Source of the DNA: Virgibacillus siamensis
GTDB taxonomy: Bacteria > Bacillota > Bacilli > Bacillales > Amphibacillaceae
DNA: 64,000 nucleotides
Direction: 5' to 3'
Assembly: GCF_900162695.1 (NCBI RefSeq)
Contig: NZ_FUIH01000007.1
Coordinates: forward strand, 1,178,001 to 1,242,000
Shown: positions 41,089-49,755 of the stretch, one piece after another
Position numbering within the stretch: position 1 is the first letter of the stretch
Layout of the letters: every line of letters starts with the position of its first letter
Notes under the pieces: generated by a model
The model's input: only the letters and a program-made list of their open reading frames with translations
Told to the model about the DNA's origin: nothing
Database searches by the model: none
Program-made: the position numbers and the translations under genes

Positions 41089-41499
41089 GTGCTGATAATC
41101 AACCACTTAAAAAAGCTAGATAATAATAAAGAAAACCTAGATGGTGAATTATTGTTTAATTTAAATGAAATAAGGACAAAACAAAGCGATAACTCGGATT
41201 CCAATTCTAATTCAGATTCGAACGACAACTCGGATTCCAATTCTAATTCGGATTCGAACGACAACTCGGATTCCAATTCTAATTCAGATTCGAACGATAA
41301 CTCAGATTCCAATTCTAATTCGGATTCGAACGATAACTCGGATTCCAATTCTAATTCAGATTCGAACGACAACTCGGATTCCAATTCTAATTCGGATTCG
41401 AATGATAACTCAGATTCCAATTCTAATTCGGATTCGAACGATAACTCGGATTCCAATTCTAATTCAGATTCGAACAATGACCCAGATTCTTATTTATAA
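41089..41499 (+). CDS. Serine-aspartate repeat protein
   Basis: The frame encodes about 33 N-terminal residues (INHLKKLDNNKENLDGELLF...), eight perfect copies of DNSDSNSNSDSN and a 7-residue tail ending SYL. It resembles the SD-repeat stalks of staphylococcal surface adhesins, but there is no signal peptide or sorting signal, so export is unclear. The start is odd: AAAGGAGGTG lies at 41082-41091 and the only standard codon, GTG 41089, is inside it; at the right distance lie ATA 41095 and ATC 41098. It stands 255 bases before the LPXTG adhesin/sortase pair and has its own terminator. Confidence 0.6.
   Translation: MLIINHLKKLDNNKENLDGELLFNLNEIRTKQSDNSDSNSNSDSNDNSDSNSNSDSNDNSDSNSNSDSNDNSDSNSNSDSNDNSDSNSNSDSNDNSDSNSNSDSNDNSDSNSNSDSNDNSDSNSNSDSNNDPDSYL
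41188..41475 (+). repeat. Tandem array: eight copies of a 36-bp unit
   Basis: Eight contiguous 36-bp copies encode DNSDSNSNSDSN each. Copies differ only at third positions (for example aacgacaactcgg versus aacgataactcag), so the protein is perfectly repetitive while the DNA is slightly diverged. The unit is a multiple of three, so slippage or recombination would change stalk length without a frameshift. Confidence 0.95.
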
Positions 41500-41587
41500 G
41501 TGAACGGTATGGCAACATTCATATGTGTATTCCTGCAAAATGAATACTTTGAGCAGCAGTAGAGAATGAATAGATTGGATTTAAATA

Positions 41588-41628
41588 GGAATTAGCTTTT
41601 TAAGGAGAAAAGCTAATTCCTTTTCTTT
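41588..41628 (+). terminator. Strong intrinsic terminator after the SD-repeat gene
   Basis: GGAATTAGCTTTT (41588-41600) pairs perfectly with AAAAGCTAATTCC (41608-41620) over a 7-base loop, followed by TTTTCTTTT. Confidence 0.92.
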
Positions 41629-41753
41629 TCCATTTTACATTACCTTTAATATTTAATTACAAAATATTACGAATTACTGTGGTAATAACTGGAATTATTT
41701 TGTATTATGAATATGTTGAGTTTTAACAATTTTATGGGAAAGGGAGCTGTTAC

Positions 41754-43295
41754 ATGGGGAAGAAAGTATTTTTAGCATTGGGGTTAATTTTGCTGCTGTT
41801 CAGTGTATTTGCACAAACCAGTTTTGCAAAAGTTTTTAATCCTGTATCCGATCCTTTGGGGGAAGATTGGGTTTGGCGCAACGATAACAGCGGGTGGCTT
41901 TATACATATGTGAAGGAGGATGTGGACGGAAACCTAGTTTATTGCTTGTCTCCAAATTATGATACGCCTAATGGACAAAACCTTGAACCAATCGGTCCAG
42001 TGAGCGAAAATGAAGCCAATGTGCTGCGCGTTGGTTATCCGCAAAATCATTGGGGATTGAGTGAAAATAAGGCGCTTTATGCCACGCAAGTTGCTTTGTA
42101 TATTGCAAGCGGGGCTTTTGACTGGTCGGATCTGCGTTTTGATGATACAGATATTAAAAAGGCAGTAGAAAAAATTCTGGACGAGGCCGGGCAACTTGAA
42201 AATTCAGATACAGCTGTACTGAATGTATCGAGTGCGCAGGTTCAAGCAACCTTGTCTGATGGAGAATATATGACATCGGTTATTCGGGTGAGCGGTGATC
42301 AGGGAACGTATAGTGTTTCCTTGAATGGAGCACCAAAGGGAACAAAAGTCGTTGACGAAAATGGTGTGGCAAAAGAAAAGTTCAAGGTTGGAGAAGGTTT
42401 TAGAGTAATTTTTAGTGCCCCAAAAAGCGGTGATTTTTCCATTACAATCAACGGCGCACTAGAAAAAACAACGACGATGGCGTATGAAGGCACGTCTCAC
42501 AATGTTCAGGATGTTGTTGAATTAATTCCAATTACAAAAAATAAATCAGCAGAAGTCGCCGTGTCATGGGAAGCAGCAGGTGATCTTGTTGTCAAGAAAG
42601 TTAACAAGCAGGGGAATCCGGTTGAAGGGGTAACATTTGAGGTTAAAAACAGTCAGGGAGAATTTATTGTTGAAGGTACTTCAAATGAAGATGGGCTGGT
42701 TGTTTTTGAAAATTTAAGTCCAGGTCATTTTACGGTACATGAAACAAAGGCACCGGAGGGATATGCACTAAACCAAACGGCATATGATGTTCAAGTGAAA
42801 AATGGCAAAAAGACAATCTTAACTGTTAAAAACAAACGCATTCAAGGCATGCTGGAAATTACAAAAATAGATGCCAAAACAAAGGAGGCATTACAAGGTG
42901 CTGAATTCACCATTTATAATGAAGCGGGTGAAGAAGTATCCAAATTAGTTACGAATGAAGATGGCATCGCTTCTATCAAACTACCATATGGCAAATATAC
43001 ATTCAAAGAAACAAAGGCTCCTAAAGGTTACAGTTTGAATGAAAATATATTCCTTTTTGAAATTAAATCGGAAGGACAAATGATTAGGAAGAAGGTTACG
43101 GACGAAGCAATTGAAAAAGATATAGAATCACCGGTGAAACATAATGATCGAAACAATGATAAAGGGGATAAGAAGCAAATAGGCGGAAAATTGCCGGTGA
43201 CATCAAGTAATAGCCTGACAAATGCTGCTGTCGGTCTTGCAATTGCGATTGCTGGTACAGTTTTATTATTTTTCCGGAAGAAACGAATTAACTGA
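41754..43295 (+). CDS. Cell-wall-anchored adhesin with thioester domain and two CnaB (SpaA-like) domains
   Basis: A 513-residue surface protein. The signal peptide ends near TSFA (residue 25). An N-terminal thioester-type domain has Cys64 in LVYCLSPNYD and the partner Gln112 in YATQVALYIASG, which in the family form an internal Cys-Gln thioester able to bond covalently to host or surface amines. Two CnaB/SpaA domains follow (about 277-361 and 366-449), each with the HETKAPEGY or KETKAPKGY motif holding the isopeptide-catalytic Glu. The sorting signal is LPVTS (480-484), a hydrophobic helix and a KKR tail. The sortase gene lies 21 bases downstream. Confidence 0.88.
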   Translation: MGKKVFLALGLILLLFSVFAQTSFAKVFNPVSDPLGEDWVWRNDNSGWLYTYVKEDVDGNLVYCLSPNYDTPNGQNLEPIGPVSENEANVLRVGYPQNHWGLSENKALYATQVALYIASGAFDWSDLRFDDTDIKKAVEKILDEAGQLENSDTAVLNVSSAQVQATLSDGEYMTSVIRVSGDQGTYSVSLNGAPKGTKVVDENGVAKEKFKVGEGFRVIFSAPKSGDFSITINGALEKTTTMAYEGTSHNVQDVVELIPITKNKSAEVAVSWEAAGDLVVKKVNKQGNPVEGVTFEVKNSQGEFIVEGTSNEDGLVVFENLSPGHFTVHETKAPEGYALNQTAYDVQVKNGKKTILTVKNKRIQGMLEITKIDAKTKEALQGAEFTIYNEAGEEVSKLVTNEDGIASIKLPYGKYTFKETKAPKGYSLNENIFLFEIKSEGQMIRKKVTDEAIEKDIESPVKHNDRNNDKGDKKQIGGKLPVTSSNSLTNAAVGLAIAIAGTVLLFFRKKRIN

Positions 43296-43316
43296 TTTTC
43301 CAAAGGAGGAATAATA

Positions 43317-43979
43317 GTGGGGTCAAAAATAAAACTCTTTGCAATTGCACTTATAGCCTTTGGATTAGTGTTCGGTGCTTGGAACACCTATGAATGGTGG
43401 AAAAGCTCCCAATCTGTTAAAGCAATTGATGTAAGTGCATCCACAGGCAAGAAGGATTTGTCGAAACGTGAAAAAAGGACGATTTCGAAAAAGCAACAGA
43501 ACGATAGTGGAAGCGGGTCAGGTCAAAAAGGCGCGCAAACATCTAAGACTTTTTCAACACTTAAAGGCGATTTTTCGAGAGGCAAACATGTAGCGGAACT
43601 AATAATTCCCGAAATTGATTCTGCGTTTGAGGTGTACTGGGGTACTGGTACGGAGGCGCTTCGTAAAGGCGTTGGCATGTATGTCAGTGAATGGACAACA
43701 GTTCCCAATTTAAAAGGGGGACATACTGTGTTAAGCGGCCATCGGGATACAGTCTTCACGGAACTGGGAGAACTTGAAGAGGGTGACAGCTTATCATTGG
43801 AATTCAAAGGGAAAACCTATTATTATCAAATTACAAAAATATGGATAACGGACCCTGACGATAGAACTGTTATTGTAAAGAAAGACGAATCCATATTGAC
43901 TCTGACAACATGCTATCCATTCAACTATGTGGGCAGTGCACCTAAGCGATATATCATCCAATCCAAACTAATTAAATAA
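43317..43979 (+). CDS. Class D sortase
   Basis: A 220-residue membrane-anchored transpeptidase: one N-terminal transmembrane helix (LFAIALIAFGLVFGAW), a charged Ser/Gly/Lys linker, and the sortase barrel with catalytic His142 (VLSGHRDTVF), Cys199 (LTLTTCYPF) and Arg211 (APKRYIIQ). The TLTTCYPF form is typical of class D (B. subtilis YhcS-like) enzymes, which use LPNTA/S-type signals. Its substrate is almost surely the adjacent LPVTS protein. GTG 43317 follows AAAGGAGGAA, so the two genes are an operon. Confidence 0.9.
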   Translation: MGSKIKLFAIALIAFGLVFGAWNTYEWWKSSQSVKAIDVSASTGKKDLSKREKRTISKKQQNDSGSGSGQKGAQTSKTFSTLKGDFSRGKHVAELIIPEIDSAFEVYWGTGTEALRKGVGMYVSEWTTVPNLKGGHTVLSGHRDTVFTELGELEEGDSLSLEFKGKTYYYQITKIWITDPDDRTVIVKKDESILTLTTCYPFNYVGSAPKRYIIQSKLIK

Positions 43980-44098
43980 GCTGATTGACAAGAGGGACAG
44001 GATTACTGTCCCCCTGTTATTCAAAACAATTGGGGAGGATTATTATAAAGAATGTCGAATACTTGTTTATTACAATTAATTTAAATGGAGGGATAAAA

Positions 44099-44620
44099 AT
44101 GCAAAAGACTGCTTTGTTGGTTATTGATGCTCAAAACGAGATGTTTGACGAATATAACCCGGTATACAAAGGGAAAGAACTGCTAGGAAACCTTCAATAT
44201 TTAATTGAAAAGGCCCGTTCAGCTGATGTTCCAGTTGTTTTTGTCCAACATAATGATGGTGGGCTTGTGAATGGCACTCATGACTGGGAGATTCATTCGT
44301 CCATTAGACCGAAAGAAGGAGAAACCGTTATTCAAAAGTGGACACCGGATTCATTTCATGAAACGAATCTACAGGACGAACTAAAAACAAAAGAAATCCA
44401 AAGTCTTGTTGTGACCGGAAATCAGACCGAGTGTTGTGTAGATACTACGTGTCGCCGTGCATTTAGTCTCGGCTATAAGGTTACACTTGTCAAAAATGCC
44501 CATGGGACATGGGATTCCGATTTCCTAAGTGCGAAACAAATCATTGACCATCACAATAAAGTGTTGGGTAATAACTTTGCTGATCTTAAAGAAACTAGAG
44601 AGATTCAGTTTTCTAATTAG
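44099..44620 (+). CDS. Isochorismatase-family cysteine hydrolase
   Basis: A 173-residue hydrolase: the catalytic Asp lies in LLVIDAQNEM, the Lys in VIQKWTPDSF, and the Cys in VVTGNQTECCVDTT with the usual cis-peptide region. Substrates in the family include isochorismate, nicotinamide and N-carbamoyl compounds. The closest pattern is the broad isochorismatase-like group, so no pathway is given. ATG 44099 follows ATGGAGGGATAA; the frame is open 38 codons upstream but lacks family similarity there. Confidence 0.88.
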   Translation: MQKTALLVIDAQNEMFDEYNPVYKGKELLGNLQYLIEKARSADVPVVFVQHNDGGLVNGTHDWEIHSSIRPKEGETVIQKWTPDSFHETNLQDELKTKEIQSLVVTGNQTECCVDTTCRRAFSLGYKVTLVKNAHGTWDSDFLSAKQIIDHHNKVLGNNFADLKETREIQFSN

Positions 44621-44637
44621 GGCTTCATTAAACGAAG

Positions 44638-44672
44638 GGCGCAGTTATCAAATAAGAGCTGTGCCTGTTTTT
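44638..44672. repeat. Intergenic repeat hairpin, possible terminator of the isochorismatase gene
   Basis: GGCGCAGTT and AGCTGTGCC pair (two G-U) around the core TATCAAATAAG, followed by TGTTTTT. The same core occurs in the hairpin at 18093. A further fragment, AAGGTCGCGGAATAAAAG, follows at about 44686. Confidence 0.6.
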
Positions 44673-44810
44673 ACATAAGGGCAAGGTCGCGGAATAAAAG
44701 TGGAATGTTTAATATATAATTAAAAGGAAAATGTCAGTCCGAAATGGAGTGCAGGTTTAATAGCAGCACTTCATTTTTTTCCGTTAGTTTTTTAGTGTCA
44801 GTCATATTGT

Positions 44811-45424
44811 TCAATACAAATGGTGGACGTTGTGAGACATGTGAAGGGCTTGGCTTTGTTATGAGTAACATGTTATTTTTTAATGATATGGAAGTTGTCT
44901 GTCCAACGTGTAAAGGTAAACGCTTTAAAGAACACATCCTCAATATTACGTACAATGACTACAATATAAATGACTGCCTAGAGCTTTCAGTTGAGGAAGC
45001 ATTAGATGTTTTTAAAAATGAATCCAAAATTCATAAAGTCCTCAAATTATTAACCGAAATCGGATTGGGTTACTTAAAACTTGGTCAATTACTTACAACA
45101 TTATCTGGTGGAGAAGGTCAACGATTAAAGTTATCTACTTCCTTAATGAAGAAAAATAAACAAAAAAGTCTATTCTTATTAGACGAACCTTCAACAGGTC
45201 TGCATCCTTATGACATTCGATATTTGTTAGAATTATTCAATCGATTAATCGATAAAGGTAATTCCATTATCATGGTAGAACATAACATCCATATGATTAA
45301 TGCGAGTGATTGGATCATTGATCTTGGACCAGAAGGTGGTGTCAAAGGAGGACATATTATTGCAGAAGGGACACCAAATGATATTAAAGCAAATCAATCA
45401 TCAGTGACAGGACAATATTTATGA
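44811..45424 (+). pseudogene. UvrA-like ABC excision/drug-resistance protein, C-terminal remnant
   Basis: From about 44811 the frame reads FNTNGGRCETCEGLGF and CPTCKGKRF (the C-terminal zinc finger of UvrA), then LSGGEGQRLKL (ABC signature), LFLLDEPSTGLHP (Walker B) and IIMVEHN. This is the last 200 residues of a UvrA-type protein, most like the UvrA2/DrrC branch. The first nucleotide-binding domain and the Walker A of the second are missing, so it cannot work as an ATPase. The segment before 44811 is unrelated, marking a deletion or insertion joint. Confidence 0.85.
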
Positions 45425-45448
45425 ATTATAGTCTCCAGATATACGAAT

Positions 45449-45496
45449 GGACGCAATTCCGGAATAAAGAACAGCCCCAAATTGCCTTTTAGGGCG
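45449..45496. repeat. Intergenic repeat copy
   Basis: GGACGCAATTCCGGAATAAA is followed by GAACAGCCCC and AAATTGCC with a terminal AGGGCG. This copy is very close to the one at 29071, sharing the TTCCGGAA centre. Confidence 0.55.
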
Positions 45497-45533
45497 TGGG
45501 AATCGCTGAAATTCAGCCAGGAGGAAAGAAATA

Positions 45534-46337
45534 ATGAATATTGCACAGTTTGAATCTTATCTCAAAATAGATACTGAACAGTTTAACGAAGTAAATATAA
45601 AAACACTGAACCACTACATGGAACGTTATATGCTGACGATTCCATTTGAAAACATCGATGTACAAAATCAAAAGCCTATTTCCGTTGATATTAAGGACTT
45701 ATATAAGAAGATAGTTCTTCATAAGCGTGGTGGTTTTTGTTATGAAATGAATACACTGTTTTATCATTATTTATTGAAAAAGGGGTTCCATGCACATCTT
45801 GTGTCAGCAACCATTCATACTCCTAATGGGGGCAGGAGTATGAATGGTTCTCATATGTCAATAGTTGTTTATTTGGACAGGCCCTATGTGGCTGATGTTG
45901 GTTTTGGAGACCTTCCTTTGCATGCGATGCCGTTAGGGAATGAAAACGATGCGGATGTGATTTATGATACGAATGGTTGTTATCGTGCTATTTATCTGGA
46001 TCAAGATCATTTTCATGTGCAAAAATGGCTTGATGATCATTGGCGTACATTATATGAAGGTACTTTAACCTCACTAAGTATTACAGATTTTGAAGGCCCG
46101 TTAACGTATAACCAGCATAATGAAAACTCTATTTTTGTAAAAAAACTCGTAATTACAAAACCAAACGAATGGGGCCGTGTAACCATGTCTGAACATAACG
46201 TAACCGTTACGCAGCGTGAGAAAAAGAGTAAAATACAAGTAACAAAAGATAATTATCAACAATTATTAAAAGACTATTTTGACTTACATGTAAAAATAGA
46301 CCGTTTGGAAAATACAACTGACAACACCGAAAATTAA
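45534..46337 (+). CDS. nat: Arylamine N-acetyltransferase
   Basis: A 267-residue NAT. The catalytic triad is complete and in register with known enzymes: Cys69 in RGGFCYEMN, His107 in NGSHMSIVVY and Asp121 in VADVGFGD. The enzyme transfers acetyl from acetyl-CoA to aromatic amines and hydrazines and can detoxify aromatic drugs. A GGAGGAAAG ribosome site precedes the ATG. About 95 bases downstream lies an MFS transporter gene in the same direction; a shared detoxification role is possible. Confidence 0.92.
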   Translation: MNIAQFESYLKIDTEQFNEVNIKTLNHYMERYMLTIPFENIDVQNQKPISVDIKDLYKKIVLHKRGGFCYEMNTLFYHYLLKKGFHAHLVSATIHTPNGGRSMNGSHMSIVVYLDRPYVADVGFGDLPLHAMPLGNENDADVIYDTNGCYRAIYLDQDHFHVQKWLDDHWRTLYEGTLTSLSITDFEGPLTYNQHNENSIFVKKLVITKPNEWGRVTMSEHNVTVTQREKKSKIQVTKDNYQQLLKDYFDLHVKIDRLENTTDNTEN

Positions 46338-46432
46338 AATTGACGATCAAATGGCTGATCAATTTAGTGGATTTAATTTATAAAAAAATGCCATGCAACT
46401 TGCCGGATTTTTGGGTTTGGAGATGATGTCGA

Positions 46433-47623
46433 ATGTCACATACGAAGGAAAGAAGGGCTGTTAGGAGTCAAATGGGTTTTATAGGTGCTTCATATGCATT
46501 TTTAGTAGTTATGATAGGTACAACGCTTCCGACACCATTATATCCAATATATGGGGATACATTCGGGTTATCTCCTTTAATGATAACAATTATTTATGCT
46601 GTTTACGCAATCGGTGTTATTGGGGCACTGCTTGTATTTGGTCAACTATCTGATCGTATTGGGCGCCGAAATATATTAATCCCGGGTGTCATATTATCTG
46701 CAGTCAGTTCACTTGTGTTCTTGTTTGCGGCTGGCATAACATCTTTGTTTATCGGCCGTGTATTATCCGGTTTATCTGCCGGATTATTTACGAGTACCGC
46801 TACCGCAACCTTGGTCAATTTAGCACCAAGCCACAAACAAGGTAAAGCGTCTATGATTGCGAGTGGGGTTAATATGCTGGGATTAGGACTGGGACCACTT
46901 CTTGCCGGTATTCTGGCCCAATACCTTTCTTATCCTATACGTCTTGTATTTATTGTCGATTTTGTGATACTTATACCAGCATTTCTTGCGATTTGGTTCA
47001 TGCAGGAACCGGTAAAGGTAACACAAAAAGCTAAATTGAAGGTTCAAAAGCTGCTTGTTCCCCCGGAGGTCCGCGCTACATTTATTCGCGCAGTGATTCC
47101 AGTATTTGCAGGGTTCTCTATGCTTGGTTTGTTTACAGCGGTGTCGCCCACCTTTCTGCAAGAGGTAATCCATTTGGACAATAAGGCCGTTTTGGGTATG
47201 ATTGTGTTTTCAACTTTTTGTGCTTCTGCAGTTGGACAGTTGTTATTAACAAACACTTCTAATCATATTGTGCTAACGTTAGGCAGTGCTATCTTATTTA
47301 TTGGAATTATTTTTGTTGGTATTTCATTATTATCTCGTTCATTAACAATATTGCTTATCGGTGCAATTATTTCAGGAGTTGGTCAAGCGTTCAGTTTTCG
47401 CGCGGGACTTGCTTCAGTGAACGCAAAGACTTCTTCCGGTAAGCGTGGTGAGGTTACCTCCAGTTTTTTTACGATAGCTTATATTGCACTTTCCATTCCT
47501 GTAGTTGGTGTGGGCTTACTTGCAAAATGGACAGGAATACAGGTAGCGGGCATTGTTTTTAGTGTTGTTATTGCTTTAGTTGCACTGATTGCTTCGATCC
47601 TCTTATTAACTCGTCGGCATTAA
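46433..47623 (+). CDS. MFS transporter (drug efflux-type, 12 TMS)
   Basis: A 396-residue major facilitator with 12 predicted helices. The loop 2-3 motif A is GQLSDRIGRRNILIPG, an intact form of GxxxDRxGRR, and motif C-like GLGLGPLLAGIL lies in helix 5, which suggests a proton-driven antiporter. The substrate is unknown. GGAGATGATG precedes ATG 46433. It follows nat and converges with the NTF2-like gene. Confidence 0.88.
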   Translation: MSHTKERRAVRSQMGFIGASYAFLVVMIGTTLPTPLYPIYGDTFGLSPLMITIIYAVYAIGVIGALLVFGQLSDRIGRRNILIPGVILSAVSSLVFLFAAGITSLFIGRVLSGLSAGLFTSTATATLVNLAPSHKQGKASMIASGVNMLGLGLGPLLAGILAQYLSYPIRLVFIVDFVILIPAFLAIWFMQEPVKVTQKAKLKVQKLLVPPEVRATFIRAVIPVFAGFSMLGLFTAVSPTFLQEVIHLDNKAVLGMIVFSTFCASAVGQLLLTNTSNHIVLTLGSAILFIGIIFVGISLLSRSLTILLIGAIISGVGQAFSFRAGLASVNAKTSSGKRGEVTSSFFTIAYIALSIPVVGVGLLAKWTGIQVAGIVFSVVIALVALIASILLLTRRH

Positions 47624-47689
47624 TACTTCCTAATAAAAGTAAAGGACTATCCCGGAAAAAAGGCATGAATGTACAACAGCTCCATGTTA

Positions 47690-48085
47690 TTAATTGATTT
47701 TATCTCCCATACCCAGGCCGCTAATCTTAAAGGCATCTTCTTTATTATCATACCTTGCAAGAAAATTAACGTGTTGATCGACTACCTTAAATACAGTAAA
47801 TACAATATCCTGACCCTTGATTGTGTTATCATCATTAAGCCAAGTTCCGTGTTGCACGAATACAGTGTAGTGATCCTTTGCATACCTTTCAATAGTTGCC
47901 AATTGTAAATTAGCCCGTTCAATCCACTCGCCCAAATCCTGATGAGTTATTACTCCTGTTCCTTTGGGTCCGATTAATTCCAGATCAGGAGATGTTATGT
48001 TTGATAATTCCTCCAAATTTTTTTGATTGGAAAGATCAATCCATGTTTCTGCAGTCTCAATGGTTTCAACGGTATTATCATTCAT
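47690..48085 (-). CDS. NTF2-like (SnoaL/DUF4440-type) protein
   Basis: A 131-residue alpha+beta protein of the cone-shaped NTF2-like fold, with ETIETAETWIDLSNQKNLEE opening helix, GVITHQDLGEWIERANL and a late FTVFKVVDQHVNFLARYDN strand pair. Such proteins bind small ligands or act as simple isomerases and polyketide cyclases; here no catalytic residues can be named. Its ATG overlaps the end of the upstream tetR gene by eight bases, so the two are translationally coupled. Confidence 0.75.
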   Translation of the reverse strand: MNDNTVETIETAETWIDLSNQKNLEELSNITSPDLELIGPKGTGVITHQDLGEWIERANLQLATIERYAKDHYTVFVQHGTWLNDDNTIKGQDIVFTVFKVVDQHVNFLARYDNKEDAFKISGLGMGDKIN

Positions 48086-48701
48086 GACTTTTCATCTCCC
48101 TTGGGTTCATAATGCCTTTAAAAAATAGATTAGCAGTATGTTGAATGTACACCTTTACCGGCATTTTTCTTCCTACCACCATTTCCTGGTATAAATGAGG
48201 CTCAAACAAGTTTATAAAAGCTGAAGACATAAACTCTATTGGAAGGTCGGGGTCGAATAAACCTGATTGTTTCCCCTCGTCTAACATCTCGTGTATACTA
48301 TCAAAAATTTTGCTTAGAATTTCCTTAATTTCTGTTTCATAGGATTTGAAGATTGTAGTGATGTCAGTGCTGCTTTTTAGTAAAAACTGAAAAAAGGCTC
48401 CAGCTAATTCGCGTTGCAGGATAAATTCAAGCTTTTCTTTTGGACTGTCGGGAAGATCTTTTGCCTGATCAACGGATCCAAGAAACGACTGCATCTTGGG
48501 CTTCACCAACGTATAAACAAGATCCTCTTTCTTTGGGAAGTGCAAATATAATGTACCTTTAGCAATACCGACTCCATTAGCGATTTCCCCCATACTGACG
48601 TCATAGTAACCTTTTTCCAGCAATTTCTTATCTGCGTAATCCAAAATAAGACGTTCTCTATCCTCGCGTTGCTTTTGTTTTAAAGAAACCCTCGAACCCA
48701 T
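48078..48701 (-). CDS. TetR/AcrR-family repressor
   Basis: A 207-residue TetR regulator. The N-terminal HTH (ERLILDYADKKLLEKGYYDV then MGEIANGVGIAKGTLYLHF) is canonical; the ligand-binding domain covers the rest. ATG 48701 with TTTGGAGGTAC upstream is the natural start; the frame is open 42 codons further, across the promoter, and that part is not coding. An 18-bp perfect palindrome overlaps its own -10, predicting autorepression. It is the first gene of a unit with the NTF2-like protein. Confidence 0.9.
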   Translation of the reverse strand: MGSRVSLKQKQREDRERLILDYADKKLLEKGYYDVSMGEIANGVGIAKGTLYLHFPKKEDLVYTLVKPKMQSFLGSVDQAKDLPDSPKEKLEFILQRELAGAFFQFLLKSSTDITTIFKSYETEIKEILSKIFDSIHEMLDEGKQSGLFDPDLPIEFMSSAFINLFEPHLYQEMVVGRKMPVKVYIQHTANLFFKGIMNPREMKSHE

Positions 48702-48740
48702 AATTGAATGTACCTCCAAAAAATGAATTTTAATCCATAT

Positions 48741-48784
48741 AATGACTTTAAAGTCATTGTATAAATGCAAGCTTGGTTTGTCAA
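48741..48784 (-). promoter_or_regulatory. tetR promoter with an 18-bp palindromic operator
   Basis: Minus-strand -35 TTGACA (48779-48784) and -10 TACAAT (48756-48761) are 17 bases apart. AATGACTTTAAAGTCATT at 48741-48758 is a perfect 18-bp palindrome overlapping the -10 and the start-site region, a good site for the TetR dimer. Confidence 0.8.
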
Positions 48785-48978
48785 TGTTTTGGAATGACGG
48801 TTTGTCAACTAACTGGATACTGAGCATGAATGGTGCACAAAAAAGGAAATGAGGAATTACTGTCGAATAACAAATAGGTGTAGATAGTATTTGTTAGAAG
48901 AATGATTTCTTTCTTGAACAAAGGTGGAAGCTGAATGATTAAGATTTTCACGAATTACACTGAAATGAGGGATGTTAA

Positions 48979-49755
48979 GTGGGGATTGATTTTCACAGTA
49001 AAAAAAATCGCAATACTTATACTACGCGAGAAGCTGATATTTCATGGACTGAAATAATTAATGACTTAGTATCTGTTAAGGATATATCTAATGTCTTAGA
49101 TATTGGCTGCGGCGGGGGAATTTACTCTAAGGCGCTAGCGGATATGCAGGCAGATTCTGTTACTGGTATGGATTTTTCCGAAGTAATCCTTGAAGGTGCA
49201 AGGGAAAACTGCAAAGAATATGAAATGATTTCATTTGTGCAAGGGAATGCCTTAGACACAGCGTTAGACAGTAACAGTTTTGGTTTAGTGCTTTCAAGAG
49301 CATTAATACATCATATTAAAGATTTACAGACTTGTTTCAACGAAGCGTATCGGGTATTGGAGGATGATGGAGTATATATTGTTCAGGATCGTACTCCCCA
49401 AGACTGTGCGTTGAAGGGGGATGATAACCATATCAGAGGTTATTTCTTTGAACTTTTTCCAAGATTAATGGAAAAGGAAACAAACCGCAGATATAGCAGT
49501 CAATTTGTAAACGAAGCCCTTCAAGCAGCTGGTTTCAGAAATATGGAAGAAGTCACTCTGTGGGAAGTAAGACAAGTGTTCGAAAGTAAAGATCAATTGC
49601 TGCAAGATTTAAGTAAAAGAACAGGAAAAAGTATATTACATGAATTAAATGATGCTGAATTACAGTTATTAATTGATCATATTGACAAATCGATATCCAC
49701 AAATAATGGAATAATTGAAAAAGATAGATGGACAATTTGGAAGGCGGTAAAATAG
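48979..49755 (+). CDS. Class I SAM-dependent methyltransferase
   Basis: A 258-residue methyltransferase. SAM motif I is VLDIGCGGGIYSKAL, motif II lies near SVTGMDFSE, and motif III is GLVLSRALIHHIKDL. The C-terminal half is helical and may form the substrate pocket. The methyl acceptor is unknown (the UbiE/small-molecule group is most likely). GTG 48979 is the start, with GAGGGATG upstream. It is transcribed alone. Confidence 0.85.
   Translation: MGIDFHSKKNRNTYTTREADISWTEIINDLVSVKDISNVLDIGCGGGIYSKALADMQADSVTGMDFSEVILEGARENCKEYEMISFVQGNALDTALDSNSFGLVLSRALIHHIKDLQTCFNEAYRVLEDDGVYIVQDRTPQDCALKGDDNHIRGYFFELFPRLMEKETNRRYSSQFVNEALQAAGFRNMEEVTLWEVRQVFESKDQLLQDLSKRTGKSILHELNDAELQLLIDHIDKSISTNNGIIEKDRWTIWKAVK

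Noticed and set aside
41188..41475. Regular 36-bp repeats resembling a CRISPR array
   Set aside because: The units are directly adjacent with no spacers and encode a perfect 12-residue protein repeat in frame; no cas genes are present.
41073..41477. Long minus-strand open frame (134 codons, Glu/Leu/Ser repeats) opposite the SD-repeat gene
   Set aside because: It exists only because the 36-bp repeat lacks stop codons on both strands; it has no ribosome site and its non-repeat part is not protein-like.
48702..48827. N-terminal extension of the TetR regulator at 48078-48701
   Set aside because: It would run through the promoter, the palindrome and the strong ribosome site at the true start.
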